From NCBI RefSeq assembly GCF_947259545.1, contig NZ_CAMYMK010000002.1, positions 744,001 through 808,000 of the forward strand: 64,000 nucleotides of DNA, read 5' to 3'. Numbering within the stretch: position 1 is the first letter of the stretch; each line of letters starts with the position of its first letter. Positions 7,621 to 15,170 of this stretch are shown here, in pieces. The translations under genes were made by a program, and so were the position numbers. Source of the stretch: an uncultured Marinobacter sp. Its GTDB lineage: Bacteria > Pseudomonadota > Gammaproteobacteria > Pseudomonadales > Oleiphilaceae. Below the pieces are notes generated by a model. That model saw nothing but the letters and a program-made list of their open reading frames with translations. It searched no databases and was not told the origin of the DNA.

Positions 7621-9237
7621 TCAAAGCCGAGCCACCCCAAACGTATTAGGCCGCAACTGCCGCGCCTCAGCTTCCCGGCACACATCCAGAACGAGAGCCA
7701 CTACCCGCCGTGTATCCCGCGGGTCGATCAGGCCGTCATCCCACATGCGGGCGGTGCCGAACAGGGCAGTGGAACCGTCTTCCAGTTTCTTGGCCGTGGC
7801 CTGTTCCAGGAAATCCAGCGTCTTCGGATCCGGCTCCATGCCGCCCCGGCGCTGCTTGTCCTCCGCCACGATGCGCATTACCTTGCCAGCCTGGGCCGGG
7901 CCCATGACCGCTGTGCGGCTGTTGGGCCAGGCGAAGATAAATCTCGGGTCCAGACCGCGACCGCACATCGCATAGTTACCTGCACCATAGGAACCGCCGA
8001 TCACAATTGCGACCTTTGGTACCCTGCAATTGGCCACGGCCTGGATCATTTTCGAGCCGTGTTTGATGATGCCGTTCTGTTCCGAGTGCGTGCCCACCAT
8101 GAAACCGGTGGTGTTGTGCAGGAACAGCAACGGTGTGCCAGCCTGGTCGCAAAGCTGGATAAATTGTGCGGCTTTGGCAGAACCCGCCGGGGTGATCGGA
8201 CCGTTGTTGCCGATGATGCCGACGGAGTGACCTTCGATGCGGATGGTGCCGCAGACCGTCTGATCGTCGAACTCATTCTTGAAGTCCATGAATTTTGAGC
8301 CATCGGCAATGCGGGCGAGAATTTCGCGGACGTCGTAGGGTTTTTTCGAGTCCGCCGGGATCACGCCCAGCAGCTCCTCGACAGGATGCAGTGGCTCTTC
8401 CCATTGCAGTTCCCGTTTCGGTGGCAGCTGTTCGTTCCAGGGCAGGGCTTCGAGGATATTACGGGCCTGGCGGATGCCATCAGCGTCATCTTCGGCCAGG
8501 TATTCAGCGGTGCCGGCCACCTGGGCGTGCATTTCGGCTCCGCCCAGCTCTTCGTCGGTGGCGACTTCACCCGTAGCCGCTTTGAGCAGCGGTGGGCCAG
8601 CCAGGAACATTTTGGCCTTGTTGCGCACGGCAATGACGTAATCGGACAGTCCCGGCTGATAGGCGCCACCGGCGGTCGCGTTGCCATGGACAACGGTGAC
8701 CTGGGGAATGCCGGCGGCGGACATGCGCGCCTGGTTGGCAAAGCCGCGGGCGCCGAGCACGAAAATGTCGGTGGCGTAGTTCAGGTTGGCGCCGCCGCTT
8801 TCTGACAGGGACACCACCGGCAGTTTGTTTTCCATGGCGATTTGCTGCAGGCGCAGGGTCTTGTCCAGCCCGGCGGGCGTGATCGTGCCGCCTTTTATGG
8901 CGCTGTTGCTGGCGACCACCAGGCAGCGGATGCCGCTGACGGTGCCAATGCCGGCGATGATGCCGCCGCCGGACAGGCTGCCGTCCTTGTCATCGTGCAT
9001 CTTGTAGCCGGCCAGTGAACACAGTTCCAGAAAGGGAGTGCCACGGTCCAGTAGGCGATTGATGCGGTCCCGGGGCAGCAGTTTGCCCCGTTTGGTGAAC
9101 TTCTCCCGGGCCGCTTCCGCCAAATCCAGAACTTTCTGTTCCACATCGCGAAACGTTGCAATGTGGGCTTCCATGGCTTCGGCGTTGGTGCGGAAGTCGT
9201 CTGATTGGGGGCTGACACTGGATTCGATGACCTGCAT
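7621..9237 (-). CDS. atuC: Geranyl-CoA carboxylase carboxyltransferase beta subunit
   Basis: This 538-residue crotonase-fold carboxyltransferase moves CO2 from biotin on AtuF to geranyl-CoA. Visible signatures include KRGKLLPRDRI near residue 49, SESGGANL near 145, GNATAGGAYQPG near 185 and, in the C-terminal half, GNNGPITPAGSAKAAQFI and VVIGGSYGAGNYAMCGR. I use the ATG at 9237, preceded by a GAGGAG ribosome-binding site; the longer frame only adds sequence antisense to atuB. Methylcrotonyl-CoA carboxylase beta (LiuB) is the close alternative. The region before NQARMSA reads GARGF, not the aromatic-rich GRIF(Y/F) that I associate with LiuB-type enzymes, which agrees with a bulkier C10 substrate. 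Confidence 0.87.
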   Translation of the reverse strand: MQVIESSVSPQSDDFRTNAEAMEAHIATFRDVEQKVLDLAEAAREKFTKRGKLLPRDRINRLLDRGTPFLELCSLAGYKMHDDKDGSLSGGGIIAGIGTVSGIRCLVVASNSAIKGGTITPAGLDKTLRLQQIAMENKLPVVSLSESGGANLNYATDIFVLGARGFANQARMSAAGIPQVTVVHGNATAGGAYQPGLSDYVIAVRNKAKMFLAGPPLLKAATGEVATDEELGGAEMHAQVAGTAEYLAEDDADGIRQARNILEALPWNEQLPPKRELQWEEPLHPVEELLGVIPADSKKPYDVREILARIADGSKFMDFKNEFDDQTVCGTIRIEGHSVGIIGNNGPITPAGSAKAAQFIQLCDQAGTPLLFLHNTTGFMVGTHSEQNGIIKHGSKMIQAVANCRVPKVAIVIGGSYGAGNYAMCGRGLDPRFIFAWPNSRTAVMGPAQAGKVMRIVAEDKQRRGGMEPDPKTLDFLEQATAKKLEDGSTALFGTARMWDDGLIDPRDTRRVVALVLDVCREAEARQLRPNTFGVARL

Positions 9238-9247
9238 TGGTAACTCC

Positions 9248-10114
9248 TCAACCTTCGCCCAACACTTTGGGGGTAGTGGCCCGGTGGAAGCCGTTGAATG
9301 GCTCGTTGTTCTTCGCTTTCGGGAAGGGCCAGACCCGACCACCCTGGGATGCAGCACCGTCGATTCGCAGGCAGTCTCCGCTAACAAAAGCCGCACCGGG
9401 GCTCAAAAGGAAGCAGATGGCGGCGCTGACCTCGGCCTCCGTGCCCATGCGTTTCAGGGGTACGTTATCCCCGAGGCTGCGAATCCACTGCTTCATGTGT
9501 TCCGGGTAGTTGTCCATGCCGCTGGAGGCTATCCAGCCGGGGGCAACGGCATTGACGCGAACGCCGGACGTCCCCCATTCCACCGCAGCGGTCTGGGTGA
9601 AATTCACCATGCCGGCACGGGCGGCGCCTGAGTGGCCCATGCCGGGCATGCCGCCCCACATATCCGCAACGATGTTGACGATGGCGCCGCCGGTTTTGCT
9701 CAGTGCCTGTGTGTAGGCCTCGCGGGCCATCAGGAAACCGCCGGTAAGGTTGGTGCGCACCACGGTTTCCCAGCCTTTCTGGTTGATGCCGGTAAGGGGG
9801 GAGGGGAATTGGCCGCCCGCGTTGTTGACCACGCCATTGAGTCCACCGTGTTCCTCAACAATAGCGGCTACGGTCGCTTTGACGGACTCTTCCTCGCGAA
9901 TGTCGCATACGTGGGCGGTAGCGATCCCGCCGTCCTCGGTAATCTCGGCTTTCACTGCCTCAACTTTTTCGGCCTTGCGACCCACCAGAGCGACGCGGGC
10001 GCCGAGGGCAGCCAGCTCATGGGCGGTACAGCGGCCGATGCCGGAACCACCGCCGGTGACGATAAAGGTCTGGCCCTTGAACAGGTCAGGGTGAAAGATG
10101 GATTGGTAGCTCAT
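9248..10114 (-). CDS. atuB: AtuB-like short-chain dehydrogenase
   Basis: This 288-residue SDR has the cofactor motif TGGGSGIG near residue 20, NNAGG near 97 and ADMWGGMPGMGHSGAARAG in the active-site region. The usual catalytic Tyr-x3-Lys is replaced by a His-Ser-Gly-Ala-Ala-Arg arrangement (GHSGAARAG), which resembles the divergent 2,4-dienoyl-CoA-reductase-like SDR group, where Tyr is not at the usual place. AtuB in P. aeruginosa is assigned to terpenoid alcohol/aldehyde or dienoyl intermediate oxidoreduction, but its role is not firmly established. The start codon shares one base with the atuA stop (TGATG), indicating coupled translation. Name rests on family and position. Confidence 0.83.
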   Translation of the reverse strand: MSYQSIFHPDLFKGQTFIVTGGGSGIGRCTAHELAALGARVALVGRKAEKVEAVKAEITEDGGIATAHVCDIREEESVKATVAAIVEEHGGLNGVVNNAGGQFPSPLTGINQKGWETVVRTNLTGGFLMAREAYTQALSKTGGAIVNIVADMWGGMPGMGHSGAARAGMVNFTQTAAVEWGTSGVRVNAVAPGWIASSGMDNYPEHMKQWIRSLGDNVPLKRMGTEAEVSAAICFLLSPGAAFVSGDCLRIDGAASQGGRVWPFPKAKNNEPFNGFHRATTPKVLGEG

Positions 10115-11919
10115 CAGTGTTGTCCTTTTTCCAGAACGGCCCGGGTAACGGGCACGGGGAATTCCAGTAATTGCTGGGCGAAGGCTTTACCTTGCGGGTC
10201 AATACGCAGGCTGGCGACACCGCCGCCGCCAAGGCTGTGCTCCAGCAGAAAATTGAAGGCATGGAAGCCGGGCAGGGCCCATCGGGTTACCTTGCCGGTT
10301 TCGGGATTCAGGGTATGTGCCATCCAGTCGGTCACGGCGGCTTCGGTCAGTGCTGCTTCAATAAAGGGTACGAAGTCCGGATGGCGGGCAATTACCCCAA
10401 TATTGCTGTGGTCGCCCTTGTCGCCACTGCGGGCCCAGGCCAGATCAATCAGAGGTACCGTCGTGTCGGTGGCCGGTAGCTCCTGGTGTACTGACGGATC
10501 AGCCAGTTGAGCCGGGTCGAAGCCACCTTCGGTGCTGACATCCACTGTGTGTTTCTGATCCGCCAGATCAACGGCAACCGACACTTCGGATTTCGGCACC
10601 AGACAGGAATACAGGCGGATCTTCGGCCACACGGTCGGGCGACCACCCACGATGCCGGTGATTCCCGGTGCCATGCCGGTGGCGGCCTGGGCGATTTCCC
10701 GGGAGAACAGCACCAGCGCTTCCTTCTTTGGATGAGCGGTACTGATCTTTACCACGACTTCACGGCAATCCTGCCGTCGACCATGGGCGCCGTAGGTCGC
10801 TTCCGTGCCCAGCAATTCCACGCTGGTTTCTGTGTAATCCGGCAGGCCGCGTTCGCTGAACAGGCGGGAGGTTTTGGTCAGAATTGCATCGGCCACCGTC
10901 TGTGCTTTGGCTTTTGCGTCAATGCCGGCCAGCAGGAAGGTCACTGTGCATTTGAAGCCATCCGGCCAGGTGCCGGATACCTTGTAGCTGTCTGTCGGTG
11001 GCAACCCACGGGCGCCGCGCACCGTGACCTGGTCCTTTCCGGTCTCGGTCAGTTCCACGCCGGTGAAGTCGCAGGTCACATCCGGTAGCAGGTAAGCGCG
11101 CGGATCGCCAATTTCATACACCAGCTGTTCGGCCACGGTGCCACGGCTGACCTTGCCTCCGGTGCCTTCCGGTTTGGTGATCAGAAAGTTGCCATCGGCG
11201 CTGACCTCGGCAATAGGGAACCCCATATCGGAGAACCCGTCGGCCACGTCCTGCCAGTCGGTGAAGTTGCCGCCGGTGGACTGGGCGCCGCACTCCAGTA
11301 GGTGGCCAGCCAGGCTGCCCTGGGCGAGCTTGTCATAGTCGCTCCAGTGCCAGCCAAACTCGTGAACCAGTGGCGCCAGTACCAGTGCGCTGTCTGCCAC
11401 ACGACCAGTAATGACAATGTCGGCTCCCTGCTCCAGAGCTGCCACCAGACCCGGTGCGCCGAGGTAGGCGTTCAGGCTGACCATCATCGGTGGCATGGGC
11501 TGGCCGGTGGTCATTTCAGTGATGCCGGCCTCAGCGAGTTGTTTCTTTTTCGCCATAAGGTCGTCGCCCAGAACGAGGGCAATCTTCATGTCCACGCCTG
11601 CCTTGTCGCACAATGCCTGCAGGGCATCCCGGCAAGCGGCCGGGTTGACGCCCCCGGCATTAGCCAGTACCCGAATGCCTTTGTTTTTGATGTCCCCCAA
11701 CAGTGGGCCCATGACGGTCTGGACGAAATCCCGGGCGTAGCCCTGGGTGGGGTCCTTCATTTTCTGGCCCGCCATGATCGACATCGTGATCTCGGCCAGG
11801 TAGTCCGCGACCAGATAATCGATATTGCCTTGTTTGACGAGTTGGGCTGCGGCGGTCTCGGTGTCGCCCCAGAAAGCAGCGGAACAGCCGATGCGAACGG
11901 TTTTCGGTGAGTCTGCCAT
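10114..11919 (-). CDS. atuA: AtuA, acyclic terpene utilisation protein
   Basis: This 601-residue protein belongs to the AtuA (DUF1446) family. The N-terminal part carries the family segments [10 protein letters not shown] near residue 12, [14 protein letters not shown] near 36 and [12 protein letters not shown] near 106. A separate C-terminal domain from about residue 490 contains [17 protein letters not shown], typical of the AtuA-associated ferredoxin-like fold. It is required for growth on citronellol in Pseudomonas, but its biochemical role is unknown. It is the first gene of the operon. The leader contains the palindromic operator and an AAGGC ribosome-binding site. Length matches the two-domain family form. 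Confidence 0.88.
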   Translation of the reverse strand: MADSPKTVRIGCSAAFWGDTETAAAQLVKQGNIDYLVADYLAEITMSIMAGQKMKDPTQGYARDFVQTVMGPLLGDIKNKGIRVLANAGGVNPAACRDALQALCDKAGVDMKIALVLGDDLMAKKKQLAEAGITEMTTGQPMPPMMVSLNAYLGAPGLVAALEQGADIVITGRVADSALVLAPLVHEFGWHWSDYDKLAQGSLAGHLLECGAQSTGGNFTDWQDVADGFSDMGFPIAEVSADGNFLITKPEGTGGKVSRGTVAEQLVYEIGDPRAYLLPDVTCDFTGVELTETGKDQVTVRGARGLPPTDSYKVSGTWPDGFKCTVTFLLAGIDAKAKAQTVADAILTKTSRLFSERGLPDYTETSVELLGTEATYGAHGRRQDCREVVVKISTAHPKKEALVLFSREIAQAATGMAPGITGIVGGRPTVWPKIRLYSCLVPKSEVSVAVDLADQKHTVDVSTEGGFDPAQLADPSVHQELPATDTTVPLIDLAWARSGDKGDHSNIGVIARHPDFVPFIEAALTEAAVTDWMAHTLNPETGKVTRWALPGFHAFNFLLEHSLGGGGVASLRIDPQGKAFAQQLLEFPVPVTRAVLEKGQH

Positions 11920-11956
11920 GGTAGTTGCCTTGCTCTTTATGGTCGTCGAGGTTTCG

Positions 11957-11968
11957 GGTCACCTGACC
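11957..11968. promoter_or_regulatory. Minor palindrome in atuA leader
   Basis: GGTCA-CC-TGACC is a perfect 12-bp palindrome 38 bp before the atuA start. It could be a second regulator site or part of the leader. It does not resemble the main operator 33 bp away, so a shared AtuR role is doubtful. Confidence 0.25.
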
Positions 11969-12000
11969 TGACGGGGTTGTCCAATGATAGAAATGACAAT

Positions 12001-12018
12001 ACCAAGCAAGCGCTTGGT
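12001..12018. promoter_or_regulatory. Probable AtuR operator
   Basis: ACCAAGC-N4-GCTTGGT is a perfect inverted repeat between the divergent atuA and atuR genes. In the atuR direction it abuts a possible promoter, TTGTAA at 12019-12024 and TAGAAT at 12041-12046 with a 16-bp spacer. In the atuA direction it covers the region about 35 bp upstream of a TATCAT-like box. In P. aeruginosa AtuR is reported to bind inverted repeats in the equivalent intergenic region, so this position fits autorepression plus operon control. Confidence 0.65.
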
Positions 12019-12077
12019 TTGTAAACAGGGAAATTGTGGGTAGAATGTCGCCATTGTTTCTGCAGCTGGACTAGCCC

Positions 12078-12692
12078 GTGACCCAAGACGCCATTCTCCG
12101 TTCCCTTATTGCTGATAACCTGGTCTCCGATCCCTCAGGTGCCCGTGGTCGATTGCTACGGGAAGCCGCCCGGCTGTTCCGCGATAAAGGTTATGAGCGC
12201 ACTACGGTTCGGGATCTGGCGGCAGCCGTTGGCATTCAGTCCGGCAGTCTGTTTCACCACTTCCGCACCAAGGAAGAGATTCTCAAGGCCGTGATGGTGG
12301 AGACCATTCGTCTGAATACGGCTCTTATGCAGGCAGCCATGGATAAGGAGAGCACCTGTTATGGAAAACTCCGCGCTCTAATTCGCGCCGAGCTTGAGTT
12401 CATCAACGGCCAGACTGGCGAAGCCATGGCGGTGCTGGTGTATGAATGGCGCAGTCTGTCTGAAGCATCCCAGTTGGAAGTGCTGGAGTTGCGGGATATA
12501 TACGAGCAGCTCTGGCTGGATGTGCTGAGCACGATGAAAAGCGAGGGAAGCCTGAAGGCGGAACCTTTTGTCGTGCGCCGAATGCTGACGGGAGCCCTGA
12601 GTTGGACCGTGACCTGGTATCGACCGGATGGTGGTTTGAGCCTCGACGGGCTGACGGATCAGGTGGTGGCCATGATGGGGCTGACGAAATAA
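12078..12692 (+). CDS. atuR: AtuR-like TetR-family repressor
   Basis: This 204-residue regulator has a typical TetR N-terminal helix-turn-helix at about residues 24-70: LLREAARLFRDKGYERTTV, then DLAAAVGIQSGSLFHHF. The C-terminal ligand domain is unrelated to well-known motifs. The start is a GTG at 12078; the next in-frame ATG would remove the DNA-binding domain. It is divergent from atuA and faces a shared palindrome, the arrangement of P. aeruginosa atuR. Expected role: repress atuABCDEFGH until a terpenoid acyl-CoA or acid is present. The inducer cannot be read from sequence. Confidence 0.82.
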   Translation: MTQDAILRSLIADNLVSDPSGARGRLLREAARLFRDKGYERTTVRDLAAAVGIQSGSLFHHFRTKEEILKAVMVETIRLNTALMQAAMDKESTCYGKLRALIRAELEFINGQTGEAMAVLVYEWRSLSEASQLEVLELRDIYEQLWLDVLSTMKSEGSLKAEPFVVRRMLTGALSWTVTWYRPDGGLSLDGLTDQVVAMMGLTK

Positions 12693-13013
12693 AAATGGAA
12701 ACCATTTGTTGGAGGCGGTCGTCTTTGGTACAAGCGTGCCTAGATTATATGGCCTCCAAATCACTTGTTTTTCATCAAGATAAGTTCGTATTCTTTGTTT
12801 CTCTGGGGGCCATTGGCCCGATCGGCATAACCAAATCGGCATTCGAGCCATTTCTGTCCGACAAGATTCACCGCATTCTTTGTATCGTCAAAGGTGCAAT
12901 AGGTTCGTGGGATGACAGCACCCTCTCGTGCTAAACGGGAAGCAAAACCTGATAACAAGCTGTGGTCGCTTCATCCCGGACATATAAAAACAACGTAGAA
13001 CACAGGGCGAATT
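12693..13013. other. Intergenic region, no confident gene
   Basis: About 320 bp of more AT-rich DNA than its surroundings. Two short open frames overlap on opposite strands, 61 residues on plus (12749-12934) and 65 residues on minus (12761-12958). Neither has a recognisable motif or a good ribosome-binding site. A weak hairpin AAATGG-AAA-CCATTT lies at 12693-12707 just after atuR. The promoter for the downstream lipoprotein and TRAP genes must lie in the distal part. Confidence 0.4.
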
Positions 13014-14075
13014 ATGATCTCTACACTGGCGAAGTCCCTTGGCAGCATTGTTTCCATGCGCAACAAGCTCCTGACTCTGGCCGCTCTGGCCTTGCTGGCT
13101 GGCTGTTCGGCAAATCCGATTTATTCCACCACCGGCATGGTGCTCTCCGCCTACTCGGAGGGAGAAGCGACCCCCTACGTGCTGCAAATGTCCGACCCGG
13201 AAATGGCCTGTGCCCTGGGTGAAGGCATTGATCCCTTGCTGTATTCGTTTTCCCGGGTCACCGCAGCGCCGGACAGCACAGGCTCCCTGCTAATGCTGCT
13301 GGCGGGTAACTGTGCCGAGTACCGGGCCTGGGAGGCCGAGCTGGAATACCTGCGTGAAGATTACGCCGGCAATGTACCTGCAGCGAAGGACGCACGTGAG
13401 CGGGCCAAGCGTTTGAATGCGGAAACCGCCAAGCGTCGTTACATTGCTTTCCAGCGTGCCATGGCCGCCTACGAGTTTGATCCCGGCGCTGAAGAGCTGG
13501 AATGCCCGTTCCTGTTTAACGATCAGGACGAGCTGACATTCATGGTTGGGCTTCTGACCGGTCTGCAGGCAATCGTCAACGATGCCAACTCCGGTGCCAT
13601 GGCGGGTGTGCCCCGGAACATTGCGCCCCAGGCGGAACGCGCCGCAACTTGCCTGGATAACGAAAAGTGGGGTGGAACGCCGAATGCAATTCGCAGCCTG
13701 GTCTGGTTGCTGTTGCCGGATACCCGCCCGGCACTGTCGCCGGATCCGTGGGCAGTTCTGGAAGACAGTTCCAGGCTTTCCATCGAATCGGGTTTCCGGA
13801 TTTCCATGGCACTGGAAGCGGTGGCCGCAGAAACATTTGGTAAGCCGGAAGTCCTTGAAGACCTGATCGCACGTTTCGCAGAGGCGGACAACACCATTGA
13901 GGTCAACGACGACTACCGTTTGCTGGACGAAGTCGCCCGTGACGTAATCCAGTTCTCTTCCGATAAACACTGGACGGCCAATTACGGTTACCGGACGCCA
14001 CGACGCCATTTCGGCAAGATGAGCCCGGAAAGCGAAGAAGAAGTTGAAACCATGAACCTGGATGACCTGCTGTAA
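13014..14075 (+). CDS. Predicted lipoprotein, TatT-like TRAP-associated protein
   Basis: The protein has 353 residues if the first ATG is used, or 339 from the ATG at 13056. The lipobox LALLAGCSA shows it is a lipoprotein. The first start has AGGGCGA about 8 nt upstream; the second gives a shorter, more standard signal peptide, so the start is open. The middle is helical, with NCAEYRAWEAELEYLRED and a following Ala/Arg/Lys-rich segment. That layout resembles TatT, the helical-repeat lipoprotein that accompanies some TRAP transporters. It is followed by a solute-binding protein and TRAP permease on the same strand, supporting an accessory uptake role. The TatT assignment is a resemblance, not a secure match. 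Confidence 0.55.
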   Translation: MISTLAKSLGSIVSMRNKLLTLAALALLAGCSANPIYSTTGMVLSAYSEGEATPYVLQMSDPEMACALGEGIDPLLYSFSRVTAAPDSTGSLLMLLAGNCAEYRAWEAELEYLREDYAGNVPAAKDARERAKRLNAETAKRRYIAFQRAMAAYEFDPGAEELECPFLFNDQDELTFMVGLLTGLQAIVNDANSGAMAGVPRNIAPQAERAATCLDNEKWGGTPNAIRSLVWLLLPDTRPALSPDPWAVLEDSSRLSIESGFRISMALEAVAAETFGKPEVLEDLIARFAEADNTIEVNDDYRLLDEVARDVIQFSSDKHWTANYGYRTPRRHFGKMSPESEEEVETMNLDDLL

Positions 14076-14138
14076 GCAGGCATCCAGCCTCGGTCAAAGC
14101 AATCCCTTACAAACACAAGAATGACCCGGAGGTCAGTT

Positions 14139-15149
14139 ATGATCCGTAAATCCCTTGCTGCCTTATCACTCGTCGCTGCTGCACCGTTTGCCTCAGCCGA
14201 ACCAATCAAAATGTGCGTGTTTGATGTCATCGGCGCTAATGGTGACATGTTCAACATGGTCAAGGACTACGCCCTTGAGATGAAAGCTCACGGTGTTGAT
14301 TTTGACCTGCGCCCCTATACTGACGAGGGCGTCGCGGTGGGCGATTTCAACTCGGGCCAGTGTGACGCAGTTGCAGCGACAGACCTTCGTACACGTCCGT
14401 TCAACAAGTTTACCGGCAGTATCAGTGCGGTCGGCGCGCTTCCCACATACGGCGACCTGAAGACGGTGCTGGCAACTCTGGCAACCCCCAAGGCCGCCCC
14501 GCTGATGAAGGATAACGGCTATGAAGTGCTGGGCATTGTACCTGTCGGTGCCGGTTACCTGTTTGTAAACGATCGCAGTATCGATACCGCAGGTGAGCTG
14601 GCAGGCAAGCGCATGGCGACTCTGGATTACCAGAAGGACGCCATCCACATGGTTAACCATGTGAAGGCCACGGTGGTTCCTTCCGATATCACCAACTTTG
14701 CCGGCAAGTTCAATAACGGTTCAGTTGATGCCGCATACGCGCCAGCGTTCGCCTACGAGGCGTTGGAACTCTACAAGGGTATCGGCGATAACGGCGGCAT
14801 TGTCGACTATCCGCTGGCCCAACTGACCATTCAGGTCATTGCTCGTGATGATGCTTTGAGCGATGAAGCAGCGCAAAAGTCCCGTGAAGTAGCCTGGGGC
14901 ATGTACGGGCAGGCCATGGACCTGATCCAGGGCCAGGAAGCAGCAATCCCTGAAGAGAAGTGGATCCGTATCCCGGAAAAAGACATCCAGGGTTACCAGG
15001 AAATGTTCCGTGAAAACCGTCTCCAGCTTCGTGACGGCAGCCATGGTGCGGACAAGGTTTACCATCCCAAGATGATGAGCCTGCTCAGCAAGATCCGTTG
15101 CTCCAGCAACCCGTCTGCGTCTGAATGCACCGCAAGCGATCGCGAATAA
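14139..15149 (+). CDS. Periplasmic solute-binding protein of TRAP-like transporter
   Basis: This 336-residue secreted protein has a clean signal peptide (MIRKSLAALSLVAAAPFASA). The start at 14139 is fixed by a GGAGG ribosome-binding site 7 nt upstream; that site lies inside the alternative upstream frame. The mature part begins EPIKMCVFDVIGANGD and has two-lobed binding-protein features, with no lipobox. It belongs to a family found beside large TRAP permease genes in marine gammaproteobacteria. It lies 21 bp upstream of the permease and 63 bp after the lipoprotein, so the three probably form one operon. The ligand is unknown; a carboxylate would be usual for TRAP systems. Confidence 0.65.
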   Translation: MIRKSLAALSLVAAAPFASAEPIKMCVFDVIGANGDMFNMVKDYALEMKAHGVDFDLRPYTDEGVAVGDFNSGQCDAVAATDLRTRPFNKFTGSISAVGALPTYGDLKTVLATLATPKAAPLMKDNGYEVLGIVPVGAGYLFVNDRSIDTAGELAGKRMATLDYQKDAIHMVNHVKATVVPSDITNFAGKFNNGSVDAAYAPAFAYEALELYKGIGDNGGIVDYPLAQLTIQVIARDDALSDEAAQKSREVAWGMYGQAMDLIQGQEAAIPEEKWIRIPEKDIQGYQEMFRENRLQLRDGSHGADKVYHPKMMSLLSKIRCSSNPSASECTASDRE

Positions 15150-15170
15150 TAACTTCAAGGCGGATCCTTC

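Noticed and set aside
7342..7975. Open frames across foldback copies 3 and 4 on both strands
   Set aside because: They are created by the repeat core and the antisense of atuC, with no motif and no family-like composition.
2112..11919. Leucine/isovalerate (liu) cluster as an alternative reading of the carboxylase operon
   Set aside because: There is no HMG-CoA lyase or isovaleryl-type order, and AtuA plus two SDRs and the acyl-CoA synthetase match the atu order exactly.
12749..12958. Two small overlapping frames (61 and 65 residues) on opposite strands
   Set aside because: Neither has a ribosome-binding site, motif or neighbour to support it; recorded as an intergenic region.
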